This document shows positions 16,374-25,258 of a stretch of 51,816 nt of DNA, in pieces. A program made the translations under genes and the position numbers. Each line of letters starts with the position of its first letter. Position 1 is the first letter of the stretch. The notes under the pieces are model-generated. The model worked only from the letters and a program-made list of their open reading frames with translations. It ran no database searches and was not told the DNA's origin. Source of the stretch: Butyricicoccus sp. GTDB taxonomy: Bacteria; Bacillota; Clostridia; Oscillospirales; Butyricicoccaceae. The stretch covers positions 1 through 51,816 of the forward strand of contig JAHHRO010000011.1 in the NCBI GenBank assembly GCA_020025755.1, read 5' to 3'.

Positions 16374-16919
16374 ATGGTCTATGTATTTCTAGCAGAAGGC
16401 TTTGAGGAAGTGGAAGCACTCATCCCCGTGGATCTGCTGCGCAGAAGCGGCGTTGCGGTGCAAACGGTGGGCATTACCGGAAAAACGGTGGTCAGCTCGC
16501 ATCATGTACCGATCACAGCTGATGTGCTGCCGGAAGAAGTAGATCTGGAGACAGCAGAGATGATCTATCTTCCGGGCGGACTGCCGGGCGCACATAATCT
16601 ATATGACTCTGCATTCGTGCGTGAGTGTATCGAGAAGATGGATGCACGCGGTGCATATATCGCTGCGATCTGTGCCGCGCCGTCGGTCATTCTGGGCAAG
16701 ATGGGGCTGCTCAACGGCAGATGTGCGACGTGCTATCCGGGTATGGAGTCCGGCATGGAAGGCGCACAGGCAAAGCCTGTGCCGTTCGTACAGGATGGAC
16801 ACTTCATCACAGGACGCGGTGCAGGCGCAGCGTTCGCGCTTGGCTTCCAAATGTGCGAGGTACTGTGTGGAAAGCAGAAGGCAGATGAGATCGCTGCTGC
16901 TGTTTGTTATGAACGATAA
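16374..16919 (+). CDS. DJ-1/PfpI family protein (YajL/ThiJ-like)
   Basis: A 181-residue protein of the DJ-1 family, most likely a protective deglycase/chaperone-type protein or a thiol sensor. The nucleophile elbow AAICAAPS places the reactive Cys at residue 100. The conserved Glu comes from EGFEEVEA at 8-15, and LPGGLPGAHNL is the oxyanion-side motif. It starts behind AAAAGGAG. Its end overlaps the cyclo-ligase start by 11 bases. Older annotation as ThiJ (thiamine) is not supported by any thiamine gene nearby. Confidence 0.85.
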   Translation: MVYVFLAEGFEEVEALIPVDLLRRSGVAVQTVGITGKTVVSSHHVPITADVLPEEVDLETAEMIYLPGGLPGAHNLYDSAFVRECIEKMDARGAYIAAICAAPSVILGKMGLLNGRCATCYPGMESGMEGAQAKPVPFVQDGHFITGRGAGAAFALGFQMCEVLCGKQKADEIAAAVCYER

Positions 16920-17475
16920 AGCAGTCCTTCGCGAATATTTCTTGCAGCAGCGTGCGCTGGAAACGCCCATGGAGCGCAGCACGCGCGCACGCATCATAAC
17001 CGAGACACTGGTTTCTCTGCCTGCGTATCAGCAGGCAGAGACCGTGTTTTGTTATTGCTCCACGGAAATGGAGCTGCAAACAGACGAGATCCTCAGCTTT
17101 ACGCTGGCACAGGGAAAAACGCTCTGTGTGCCGCGCTGTGAAGCGGCAGGACAGATGACTGCACGCAGGATACGCACCTTAGACGCCCTGCGTGTTGGTC
17201 GATTTGGCATCCGAGAGCCGGACAGAACGGCAGCCATCATACCGCCCAATGGGATCGACCTATGTATCGTGCCTTGTCTGGCGGCGGATCTTTTTGGATA
17301 TCGGCTGGGTTATGGCGGCGGATATTATGATCGCTTTCTGGCAGATGCACCGGACTGCTGCAAGATCATCCTGTGCGCGGAAAACCGATTGCAGGAGACA
17401 CCACTTCCGAAAGAACGGACCGATATTCCATGTCACTACATTTTGACCGAAAGGCAGGTGTATAAAGCGCGATGA
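16909..17475 (+). CDS. 5-formyltetrahydrofolate cyclo-ligase
   Basis: ATP-dependent conversion of 5-formyl-THF to 5,10-methenyl-THF, returning a stored folate to the one-carbon pool. 188 residues. The N-terminal helix MNDKAVLREYFLQQRAL and the late motif GYGGGYYDRFL (phosphate/substrate loop) are diagnostic. I chose ATG 16909, overlapping the DJ-1 gene end, because the family starts there; ATG 16885 is an in-frame alternative with a weak AAGG before it. Its stop overlaps the start of the next gene (ATGA). Confidence 0.88.
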   Translation: MNDKAVLREYFLQQRALETPMERSTRARIITETLVSLPAYQQAETVFCYCSTEMELQTDEILSFTLAQGKTLCVPRCEAAGQMTARRIRTLDALRVGRFGIREPDRTAAIIPPNGIDLCIVPCLAADLFGYRLGYGGGYYDRFLADAPDCCKIILCAENRLQETPLPKERTDIPCHYILTERQVYKAR

Positions 17476-18365
17476 AAAGTAAATCTGCCCTGCGGTTATG
17501 TTTCTCGCTTTTTCTTTGTTTTACCTTTCTCATTGGCGCAGATTCTTTCCTGCCGGATATCCTGACCTTGTATCCGGAGTGGTTTGGTCTGCTGTTTGAT
17601 GCGGCGGCAATGGTGCTCCCGATTGGGCTGCTCTATCTGCTGATGCCGAAAAAAGAACACTTCCGTCCTAAATTCAAAGCAGAGAATTTTACGGCGGAAA
17701 AGGTCTTTTTCACGCTCTGTATTGGTGCTTCGGTTACCTGTGCGCGATTTTTCTTAGATTATCTGGTCTACCGCATTCAACGTGCAGATACATTTTCTCT
17801 GCGTTTTGCTATTTTGGAGATCCCTTTCGGGAATGCCGTATCCGTCTTTGCGATCCTTGGGGCGATCCTGATCCCAGCCCTGTTTGAAAGCATCTATCTG
17901 CGCGGATATATCCAGACATTTCTGAGTGAATATATCAGCACACGACCTGTCTTGATCGTGATGTCCTGCATCACTGCGATGCTGTATGGCTCTCTGCCAC
18001 AGCTTCCCGGTGCTTTGCTCTATGCATTTTTCCTCAGCTGGCTGACGTTTACCTTTGCCTCATTCTGGTACAGCGTGATCGCACAGAGCGTATCCATTGC
18101 ACTGTATTTGTTTTTAGGGTGGGTACTCAAAGAATTTACCATATATGGAATTTTACGGACATTGCCTGCACTGAGCCTGCTGTTTGCGCTGTTCTTTCTA
18201 TATATGGCACTCAGAACGGCAGAACGCCTGTCTCTGCGGCAAGCGTTCAAAAAGCTGCATTACTTACAGCATAGTGACTATTCGCTCAGTAAATTTGCAG
18301 CAAATGCGGCTTCGATCGCATTTTTGTTCGTATTTATTGCGAAAGCACTCATTGGTATTCTTTGA
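17472..18365 (+). CDS. CPBP-like integral membrane protein lacking protease catalytic residues
   Basis: A 297-residue protein with about eight membrane helices and the layout of the CPBP (CAAX protease/bacteriocin-processing) family. The core helix reads PALFESIYLRGYIQ near residue 139, where the family has EExxxRG. The second Glu is Ser here. The His of motif 2 (ITAMLYGSLPQLP) and the His/Asn of motif 3 (YSVIAQSVSIALY) are also replaced. It therefore looks like a pseudo-protease. Translation is coupled to the cyclo-ligase, and mltG follows 13 bases later, so a role near the cell wall synthesis machinery is possible but only inferred. Confidence 0.65.
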   Translation: MKSKSALRLCFSLFLCFTFLIGADSFLPDILTLYPEWFGLLFDAAAMVLPIGLLYLLMPKKEHFRPKFKAENFTAEKVFFTLCIGASVTCARFFLDYLVYRIQRADTFSLRFAILEIPFGNAVSVFAILGAILIPALFESIYLRGYIQTFLSEYISTRPVLIVMSCITAMLYGSLPQLPGALLYAFFLSWLTFTFASFWYSVIAQSVSIALYLFLGWVLKEFTIYGILRTLPALSLLFALFFLYMALRTAERLSLRQAFKKLHYLQHSDYSLSKFAANAASIAFLFVFIAKALIGIL

Positions 18366-18378
18366 CTGAGGTATTACA

Positions 18379-19902
18379 ATGGAAAATCGTCATTATACAC
18401 CGAAACATTCACAGAACGGGCAGCAGCCGCCTCGCCGCTCGCCTACGCCGCCTCCAAGCCGCCGTCCGGCTCCGGCACAAACACCACAGCCGAACCGCCG
18501 TCCCTCTGCCGCGGCACCGCAGCAAAGGACGAACCCACAACAGAGCCAGCCTTCGACCAGCAGGCGGACGACTGGCGGTACTTCGACCCAATGGCAGACG
18601 ACCGACCGCACAGCCGGGACCTCAACGCAATGGCGTATGGCTGATCGCGCGGCAGGTACTTCGACCCAGTGGCAGACCACAGATCGTACGCGGTCTGCGC
18701 CCAAGGCAGGCGCGGCACAGCGTCAGGCAGCCCAACCACCGAAAGCAGGCGCGGCACAGCGTCAGACGCAGCCGCCGAAATCAGCCGCACCGAGCCGTCG
18801 TCCGCGCACTGTAGAGGCAGAACCCGAACCGCCGGCAAAGAAGCCCAAAACAGGCTGTGCGCTGGCATCGCTGTATTTTATCTGCCTTTTTGGCATCTCG
18901 GTTTGTCTGTCCCTTGTGCTGATCTTTTCAGCAAACGATGTGCTGGCACTTGTCAAAACGGATATGGATATTGAGGTCGTTGTTGCTGAGGATACAACGA
19001 TCGACGGTGTGAGCAAACAGCTCGATGAGCGCGGTGTTGTCAACTATGGTACGCTGTTTCGTCTGTTCAACAAGATCAAGGGAGACGATGGCACCATCGT
19101 TTCCGCAGGCACTTACACTTTGAATCCAAGTATGGATTACAGCCAGATCCTGCGTGCCTTGACCAAGACAACCTCTACGACCTCTGTAAAAATCACCATC
19201 CCGGAGGGCTATACAACTGCGCAGATCCGCCAGACCTTACTGGAGGGTCATGTGACCTCGTCGGCACTCATAGATAATGCGCTCAATTCCTATCCATTCA
19301 AGCATACTTTCCTGAAAGATCTCAAACCGCCCAAGGCAAACTGGCTGGAGGGATATCTGTTTCCGGATACCTATGAATTCATTCAGGACAGCAAGCAGCC
19401 CGTGCACGAGGTCGTCAATGTCATGCTCAATAACTTCGATAAGAAGTATGATGCACAAATCAAGGAGGGTGCCGAGGAGCTCGGGCTGACCACACATGAG
19501 GTGGTGACCATTGCGTCCCTGATCGAGCGCGAGGCAAAAGAAGGCTCGGAGTTTGCGAAGATCTCGGGCGTCATCCACAACCGTCTCAAAAACAAAGAGC
19601 AGTTTCCAAATCTGCAAATTGACGCATCCCTGCAATATGCAGTGGGACATAACAACCGTCTGACCGATGCAGATAAACAGTTGGACAGCCCCTATAACTT
19701 GTATATCCAGAAGGGACTGCCGCCCGGACCCATCTGCAATCCGGGGTATAATGCACTCTACGCGGCGACCCATCCGCAGGAGCATGGATACTATTATTAT
19801 GTGGCAATGCCGGATGGGACCCATCTCTTTGCCAAGACCAACAGTCAACACAACAAGAATCGTGCCAAAGCAGATAAAGCTTGGGCAAAGCAAAGAAACT
19901 AA
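18379..19902 (+). CDS. mltG: endolytic murein transglycosylase MltG with long disordered N-terminal tail
   Basis: Cleaves nascent glycan strands in the membrane-proximal wall and so sets strand length. 507 residues, about 150 more than a typical MltG. Residues 1-157 are a Pro/Gln/Arg/Thr-rich cytoplasmic tail with three GTSTQW repeats (about 67-105) and two PKAGAAQRQ repeats. One membrane helix is at about 160-183. The extracellular LysM-like part and YceG fold follow, with PEGYTTAQI, NWLEGYLFPDTYEF, the catalytic Glu in IASLIEREA (about 383) and KGLPPGPICNPG. It starts behind GAGGTATTACA. A U32 gene follows, as in the Bacillus yrrL-yrrNO region. Confidence 0.92.
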   Translation: MENRHYTPKHSQNGQQPPRRSPTPPPSRRPAPAQTPQPNRRPSAAAPQQRTNPQQSQPSTSRRTTGGTSTQWQTTDRTAGTSTQWRMADRAAGTSTQWQTTDRTRSAPKAGAAQRQAAQPPKAGAAQRQTQPPKSAAPSRRPRTVEAEPEPPAKKPKTGCALASLYFICLFGISVCLSLVLIFSANDVLALVKTDMDIEVVVAEDTTIDGVSKQLDERGVVNYGTLFRLFNKIKGDDGTIVSAGTYTLNPSMDYSQILRALTKTTSTTSVKITIPEGYTTAQIRQTLLEGHVTSSALIDNALNSYPFKHTFLKDLKPPKANWLEGYLFPDTYEFIQDSKQPVHEVVNVMLNNFDKKYDAQIKEGAEELGLTTHEVVTIASLIEREAKEGSEFAKISGVIHNRLKNKEQFPNLQIDASLQYAVGHNNRLTDADKQLDSPYNLYIQKGLPPGPICNPGYNALYAATHPQEHGYYYYVAMPDGTHLFAKTNSQHNKNRAKADKAWAKQRN

Positions 19903-19925
19903 TATGTGAACGGAGACCTTTTGTT

Positions 19926-21152
19926 TTGAAAAAACCTGAAATTTTAGCCCCAGCAGGCGATTTGGAAAAGCTCAAATACGCGATCGCATACGGAGCAGAT
20001 GCCGTCTATCTGGCAGGCGAATCTTTCGGCATGCGTGCGGCGGCGACAAACTTTAATGAAGAACAGATGCGCGAGGGCATTGCGTATGCACATGCACGCG
20101 GCGTCAAGTGCTATATCACGGTCAATATCATTCCATCGAATGACGATCTTGTGACCCTGCCGGCATATCTGGAGCGCGTGCAGGACTGCGGCGCAGATGC
20201 GCTGATCGCCGCCGATGTCAGTGTTGTTTCGCTGGCAAAGCGATATGCACCGCGTGTACCGCTGCATATCAGCACACAGACCAGTATTTTAAGCTATGAA
20301 GCGGCAAATTTCTGGGCAGATCAGGGCGCAGAGCGCATCGTACTTGCGCGTGAACTGACGCTTGCGGATATTGCAAAGATCCGCGCGAATACCCCGAAGG
20401 AGTTGGAACTGGAAGCATTCGTGCATGGTGCGATGTGCATTTCCTATTCCGGCCGCTGCCTGATCTCGCAGTATATGACCGGACGCGATGCAAACCATGG
20501 CGCGTGCGCACAGCCTTGCCGCTGGAAATATTCACTGGTCGAGGAAAAACGCCCGGGAGAATACTTTCCAGTCGAGGAAGATGAGCGCGGCACCTATCTG
20601 TATAACTCCAAGGATCTGTGCATGATCGACCATATTCCGGAACTTGTACAGGCAGGCATCGACTCCTTTAAGATCGAGGGACGCAACAAGACAGCATATT
20701 ACGCTGCCGGCATTACCTCCGCATATCGCCGCGCAGTGGATGCCTATTGCGAAAATCCGGAGGGCTTTGTACTGCCGCGTGATATCCATGACGAGATCGG
20801 CAAGGTAAGCCACAGAAATTACTATACCGGATTCTATTTTGGCTCGGAGGAAAATGGACAGTATTATGAGGACAGCCAGTATATCCGGGACTGGGAAGTG
20901 ACCGGACTGCTCGCAGAAGCACATGCAGACGGAAGTGCGGTATTCACGCTCAAAAACCGCTTTTATCCCAATGAAACACTGGAACTGGTACAGCCGCAGA
21001 AGGAGCCGTATGTATTTACTGTAGATACGGTAACAGATGACGAGGGCAATGCACTTGAGATCGTGCATCGTCCGGAAATGCGTTTTCATCTGACATTTCC
21101 ATTTGAGGTCGCACCATTTGCGATCCTGCGCAAAGAGCGTAAAAATCGTTAA
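19926..21152 (+). CDS. U32 family protein, TrhP-like tRNA hydroxylation factor
   Basis: 408 residues. U32 proteins were named peptidases/collagenases, but the YrrN/YrrO (TrhP) branch makes 5-hydroxyuridine at tRNA position 34 using prephenate. The N-terminal PEILAPAGDLEKLKYA and AVYLAGESFGMRA, and the cysteine-rich core CISYSGRCLISQ...ACAQPCRW around residue 167-195 (four Cys, probable iron-sulfur site), are typical. I start at TTG 19926 after GGAG (19912), because the family begins KKPEILAP; a longer ATG start at 19881 would overlap mltG. The mltG neighbour supports the TrhP assignment. The methyltransferase TrmR found between them in Bacillus is absent here. Confidence 0.8.
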   Translation: MKKPEILAPAGDLEKLKYAIAYGADAVYLAGESFGMRAAATNFNEEQMREGIAYAHARGVKCYITVNIIPSNDDLVTLPAYLERVQDCGADALIAADVSVVSLAKRYAPRVPLHISTQTSILSYEAANFWADQGAERIVLARELTLADIAKIRANTPKELELEAFVHGAMCISYSGRCLISQYMTGRDANHGACAQPCRWKYSLVEEKRPGEYFPVEEDERGTYLYNSKDLCMIDHIPELVQAGIDSFKIEGRNKTAYYAAGITSAYRRAVDAYCENPEGFVLPRDIHDEIGKVSHRNYYTGFYFGSEENGQYYEDSQYIRDWEVTGLLAEAHADGSAVFTLKNRFYPNETLELVQPQKEPYVFTVDTVTDDEGNALEIVHRPEMRFHLTFPFEVAPFAILRKERKNR

Positions 21153-21224
21153 GAAATATTCGGAAAGTTCATTTTCCCATTTCTTGATTTCATGTAGAAT
21201 TTGAAAAAGAAGGTGCAGATAGAG

Positions 21225-22103
21225 GTGGAGTATAAGGACTCGAAAATCATCAGAGAAACCGTACAAAAAGCAGTAGGGGACACTTGTATCCAAATCGATC
21301 GATTGGGAGGATTTACCAATCGTACTTATAAGGTCGTTACACAAAACAAAGGCGTATTGGTTGTACGGATCCCTGGTGAAGGAACAGAAAAAATGATCTG
21401 CCGCGCAGATGAGAGAACGAGTATGGAACGTGTCGGTCATCTTGCGATCGACGCTGTATTACTGTATTTTGGAGATGACGGAATCAAGGTATCTGAATAT
21501 ATAGAGGGTGCACAAACAATGTCTGCATCGCTCTTGAGAACCCCGGAAAAGATACAGCAGGCTGCTGATGTTCTGCGCCGTTTACATAATAGTCATATTG
21601 ATACAGGGATCGAATTTAATACATTTCATCTTGCAGAGTGCTATGAACATATCATAAAAAATCATCAAGTGGCAATGTATCCAGATTATGATAAAATCAA
21701 AGATCAAGTCATGCAGATCTACCAGAAACAAGGGATATGCAGTCGAGTACCGTGTCACAATGATCCTTTGTGCGAAAATTGGGTGCAAGGGAATGACCGC
21801 TTGTACTTGATCGACTGGGAATATGCTGGAATGAATGATTTTTGGTGGGATCTGGCGGCTGTTTCGATCGAAGCAGAATTTGAACAAGAGCAGGATGAAC
21901 TGCTTCTGCATGCATATTTTGGGGAAGATATAAAGAAAGAGCATTGGAAATTATTGTTGGCAAATAAGATCTACGTTGATTTTTTATGGACGCTTTGGGC
22001 AAAAACCAAAGTCCCTTTTGAGGGAGAAGCAATGGAATTATGGGCATCTGAACGATATCAACGTCTAAAAACAAATCTTGACCACTATTCAAGTTTTATT
22101 TGA
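21225..22103 (+). CDS. LicA/choline kinase-like phosphotransferase
   Basis: A 292-residue kinase of the aminoglycoside phosphotransferase/choline kinase fold. The nucleotide-loop region is RLGGFTNRTYKV (about residue 25), the catalytic Brenner motif is CHNDPLCENW (about 180) and the metal-binding LIDWEYAGMND follows. This LicA-type signature usually means phosphorylation of choline or ethanolamine for surface decoration or lipid use. No choline transporter or licC/licD is in the window. Start uncertain: GTG 21225 (11 bases after AGAAGG) fits homologs, with GTG 21213 and TTG 21201 also in frame. Base composition is more AT-rich than the genes to its left, hinting at a separate origin. Confidence 0.75.
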   Translation: MEYKDSKIIRETVQKAVGDTCIQIDRLGGFTNRTYKVVTQNKGVLVVRIPGEGTEKMICRADERTSMERVGHLAIDAVLLYFGDDGIKVSEYIEGAQTMSASLLRTPEKIQQAADVLRRLHNSHIDTGIEFNTFHLAECYEHIIKNHQVAMYPDYDKIKDQVMQIYQKQGICSRVPCHNDPLCENWVQGNDRLYLIDWEYAGMNDFWWDLAAVSIEAEFEQEQDELLLHAYFGEDIKKEHWKLLLANKIYVDFLWTLWAKTKVPFEGEAMELWASERYQRLKTNLDHYSSFI

Positions 22104-22155
22104 CAATTTTATGATGAAACTCAATTTTTCGAGATCGTATATCGGCTAAAAAAAT

Positions 22156-22170
22156 ATGCTTCAAAGCAAA
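22156..22170. repeat. copy 1 of the TTTGCTTCAAAGCAAA palindromic repeat
   Basis: ATGCTTCAAAGCAAA here matches two full copies at 51632 and 51697, and all three are preceded by a GCTAWAA-like stretch. It lies in the spacer between the LicA-like gene and the alaS promoter; the rest of 22104-22248 shows no gene. Confidence 0.55.
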
Positions 22171-22248
22171 CTTGTTTTTGCACAAATGAAAATCAGGAGG
22201 AGTCGCAATTTCGATCCTTTGATTTCCAAGTATATGACCCGAAAACAG

Positions 22249-22276
22249 TTGACAAATGCACGGAATATGATACAAT
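22249..22276 (+). promoter_or_regulatory. promoter for alaS
   Basis: TTGACA (22249-22254), a 16-base spacer and TACAAT (22271-22276). The transcript would begin near 22284 at the T-box leader. Confidence 0.8.
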
Positions 22277-22283
22277 ATTTATG

Positions 22284-22540
22284 GAATATTGTATGTGTGC
22301 GATGAAGGATCGAGTGATACAGCGCAGCCTCATAGAGAGAAGGGGACGGTGGAAGCCCTTCGGTGATGTGGTATTACAGCTAATCCGGAGCAATTTCGGG
22401 AAACCGAAACGTATTTGCTGCGTTAAAGCAAGCCTGAGACGCTATTGAGACGCTATCATGTTTTATAGCAAACTAGGGTGGTACCGTGGAAGTATTTTAC
22501 AGCTTTCGCCCCTAAATTGGGGTGAGGGCTGTTTCTTTTT
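22284..22540 (+). promoter_or_regulatory. T-box leader, alanine specifier GCT, controlling alaS
   Basis: The specifier loop reads ACA-GCT-AATCCGGAGC with GCT at 22379-22381, matching tRNA-Ala. The T-box sequence AACTAGGGTGGTACCGTGG is at 22471-22489. The terminator stem 22499-22532 with TTCTTTTT follows. Uncharged tRNA-Ala stabilises the antiterminator and raises alanyl-tRNA synthetase expression. Confidence 0.95.
22499..22540 (+). terminator. regulated terminator of the alaS T-box
   Basis: ACAGCTTTCGCCCC (22499-22512) pairs with GGGGTGAGGGCTGT (22519-22532), followed by a T-rich tail. Confidence 0.88.
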
Positions 22541-22586
22541 ACACGGATTTTCTTTGGTCGATTCTAATTTTTGGAGGATTTTATTT

Positions 22587-25232
22587 ATGCAGTACAGAGG
22601 CTTAAACGAGCTTCGTGAGATGTATCTCTCGTTTTTTGAGAGCAAGCAGCACTTGCGTCTGCCGAGCTTTTCCCTGATCCCACAGAATGACGCATCCCTT
22701 TTGCTCATCAACTCCGGTATGGCACCGATGAAGCCATTCTTTACCGGTGAGCAGGAGCCGCCGCGCCGCCGTGTCACCACTTGCCAGAAGTGTATCCGTA
22801 CTGGTGATATCGAGAATGTCGGTAAGACCGCACGCCACGGCACTTATTTTGAGATGCTGGGCAACTTCTCCTTCGGTGATTACTTCAAGCGTGAAGCGAT
22901 CGCTTGGAGCTGGGAATTCCTGACCTCTCCAGAGTGGGTCGGCATCGATCCGGATCGCCTGTATCCGTCCATCTATGAGGAGGACGAGGAAGCGTTCGAG
23001 ATCTGGAACAAGGAGATCGGTATTCCGGCAGAGCGTATTTTCCGCTTTGGCAAGGCTGATAACTTCTGGGAGCATGGCTCCGGTCCGTGCGGCCCGTGCT
23101 CCGAGATCTACTACGACCGCGGTGAGGAGTACGGCTGCCATAAACCAGACTGCACCGTTGGCTGTGAGTGCGATCGCTATATGGAGGTATGGAACAACGT
23201 ATTTTCCCAGTTCAACAACGATGGACAGGGCAACTACACCGAACTCGTTCAGAAGAACATCGACACCGGCATGGGGCTCGAGCGTCTCGCTTGCGTGGTA
23301 CAGGGCGTTGGTTCTCTGTTTGAGGTCGATACCGTGCGCAATATCATGAAGCACATCGAGCGCATTGCAAATGTGACCTACCACAAGGATGACAAGGTGG
23401 ACATTTCCCTGCGCGTGATTACTGACCATATCCGTTCGACTGCAATGATGGTTTGTGACGGCGTTATCCCGTCCAACGAGGGTCGCGGCTATGTGCTGCG
23501 CCGTCTGCTGCGCCGTGCAGCGCGTCATGGCAAGCTGCTTGGCATCAACCGTCCATTCCTGACCGAGGTGCTCGATACGGTGATTGCAGAGAATAAGGGA
23601 CATTATCCGGAACTGGAGCAGAAAAGCGACTATATCCATAAGGTCATCGAGATGGAAGAAGCACGCTTTGCCGCAACCATTGACAGCGGTCTGTCCATTT
23701 TGAATGAGATGGTCGAGGCAGTCAAGGCAGAGGGCAAGACCGCGCTTCCGGCAGCCGATACTTTTAAGCTCTATGACACCTATGGCTTCCCAATCGACCT
23801 GACCCTCGAAATTCTGGAGGAGCAGGGCATGACCACCGATCGCGCTGGTTTTGATGCGCTCATGAATGAGCAGCGTGTCCGTGCGCGTGAGGATCGCAAG
23901 AAGATGGGCGACCTTGGCTGGGTATCCGAGGATCTCGGTTTGGATAAGGCAATCAAGACTCGCTTTGACGGCTACTCGGAATACGAGGAGCAGGCAACCG
24001 TTCTGGCGATCGTGGCAGGCGGTGAAGTTGCCGGTTCCGCACAGCAGGGCGATTCGGTTACCATCGTGCTTGACCATACCCCGTTCTATGCGGAGATGGG
24101 CGGTCAGGTTGCCGACTATGGCGTTTTGAAGAACGATCAGGGCATGCTGGTTCGTATTTCTGATGTGCAGAAGACCAAGGACGGCAAGTTCATGCATATT
24201 GGTACGGTAGAATCCGGCGTGATCGCAGTTGATGACACCATCACGGCTGCCATTGACAAGGATCGCCGTCAGGCAATCGCGCGTTCCCATACCGCGACCC
24301 ATCTGCTGCAAAAGGCACTGCGTCTGGTGCTCGGCACCCATGTTGAGCAGGCTGGATCTTACACCGATGCAGACCATGTACGCTTTGACTTTACCCACTT
24401 TGCAGCAGTTACACCGGAAGAACTTGCAAAGATCGAAGATGTTGTAAATGAGGCGATCTTTGCGGCCTATCCGGTCATCACCGAGGAAATGCCCATCGAC
24501 GAGGCAAAGAAGCGCGGCGCAATGGCACTCTTTGGCGAAAAGTATGGCACAACTGTGCGCGTGGTACAGGCTGGCGACTTCTCCGTAGAGCTTTGCGGCG
24601 GTACTCACCTGACCAATACCTCTCAGGCAGGTCTCTTTAAGATCATTTCGGAAAGTTCGGTTGCAGCCGGAGTTCGCCGCATCGAGGCACTTACCGGTAA
24701 GGGCGTTTTGAAGTTCCTTCAGGAAAAGCAGGATGTGATCGCAGAAGCATCCAAGGCACTCAAGACCACACCGCACGACCTCATGAATAAGGTTGAGCAG
24801 TTCCAAGGTGAACTGCGTGAGTCCGCAAAGCAGGTCGAGAAGCTGAGCGCACAGATCGCTAATATGCAGATGGCAGACCTTTACAACCTCTCCCATGATA
24901 TCAAGGGGGTCAATGTCATCGCTGCCAAGCTGTCCGATGTGACACCGGATATGCTGCGCGTCATGGGTGACCAGCTCAAGGATCAGGATCCCAAGAGTGT
25001 TGCAGTGCTCTCCACGGTATCCGATGGTAAGATCCAGTTCCTCTGCGTATGCGGCAAGGAGGCTGTAAAGGCTGGCGCACATGCAGGAAAGATCATCAAG
25101 GAAGTTGCCAAGATGTGCGGTGGCGGCGGCGGCGGCCGTCCGGACAATGCGACCGCAGGCGGCAAGGACGCATCCAAGCTGGAAGAAGCACTCGAGGCTG
25201 TGAACAATATTGTAGAAGCACAGCTGGGTTAA
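22587..25232 (+). CDS. alaS: alanyl-tRNA synthetase
   Basis: Charges tRNA-Ala with alanine and clears mischarged Ser/Gly by its editing domain. 881 residues, full length. Class II catalytic core at the N-terminus (SFFESKQHLRLPSFSLIP, then GLERLACVVQG). Editing domain zinc ligands RSHTATHLLQ and ELCGGTHLTNT lie around residues 565-670. The C-terminal C-Ala domain ends in the usual Gly-rich CGGGGGGRPDNATAGG. I use ATG 22587, 9 bases after GGAGG (22573-22577); an upstream ATG at 22458 lies inside the T-box and is not used. The HIT gene follows 26 bases later without a terminator. Confidence 0.97.
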   Translation: MQYRGLNELREMYLSFFESKQHLRLPSFSLIPQNDASLLLINSGMAPMKPFFTGEQEPPRRRVTTCQKCIRTGDIENVGKTARHGTYFEMLGNFSFGDYFKREAIAWSWEFLTSPEWVGIDPDRLYPSIYEEDEEAFEIWNKEIGIPAERIFRFGKADNFWEHGSGPCGPCSEIYYDRGEEYGCHKPDCTVGCECDRYMEVWNNVFSQFNNDGQGNYTELVQKNIDTGMGLERLACVVQGVGSLFEVDTVRNIMKHIERIANVTYHKDDKVDISLRVITDHIRSTAMMVCDGVIPSNEGRGYVLRRLLRRAARHGKLLGINRPFLTEVLDTVIAENKGHYPELEQKSDYIHKVIEMEEARFAATIDSGLSILNEMVEAVKAEGKTALPAADTFKLYDTYGFPIDLTLEILEEQGMTTDRAGFDALMNEQRVRAREDRKKMGDLGWVSEDLGLDKAIKTRFDGYSEYEEQATVLAIVAGGEVAGSAQQGDSVTIVLDHTPFYAEMGGQVADYGVLKNDQGMLVRISDVQKTKDGKFMHIGTVESGVIAVDDTITAAIDKDRRQAIARSHTATHLLQKALRLVLGTHVEQAGSYTDADHVRFDFTHFAAVTPEELAKIEDVVNEAIFAAYPVITEEMPIDEAKKRGAMALFGEKYGTTVRVVQAGDFSVELCGGTHLTNTSQAGLFKIISESSVAAGVRRIEALTGKGVLKFLQEKQDVIAEASKALKTTPHDLMNKVEQFQGELRESAKQVEKLSAQIANMQMADLYNLSHDIKGVNVIAAKLSDVTPDMLRVMGDQLKDQDPKSVAVLSTVSDGKIQFLCVCGKEAVKAGAHAGKIIKEVAKMCGGGGGGRPDNATAGGKDASKLEEALEAVNNIVEAQLG

Positions 25233-25258
25233 ACGATAACGAATGGAGGCCGTTCGAT

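Noticed and set aside
18570..18780. Repeats in the mltG 5' region as a CRISPR or transposon signal
   Set aside because: The repeats are in frame, code for GTSTQW and PKAGAAQRQ units, and have no spacers.
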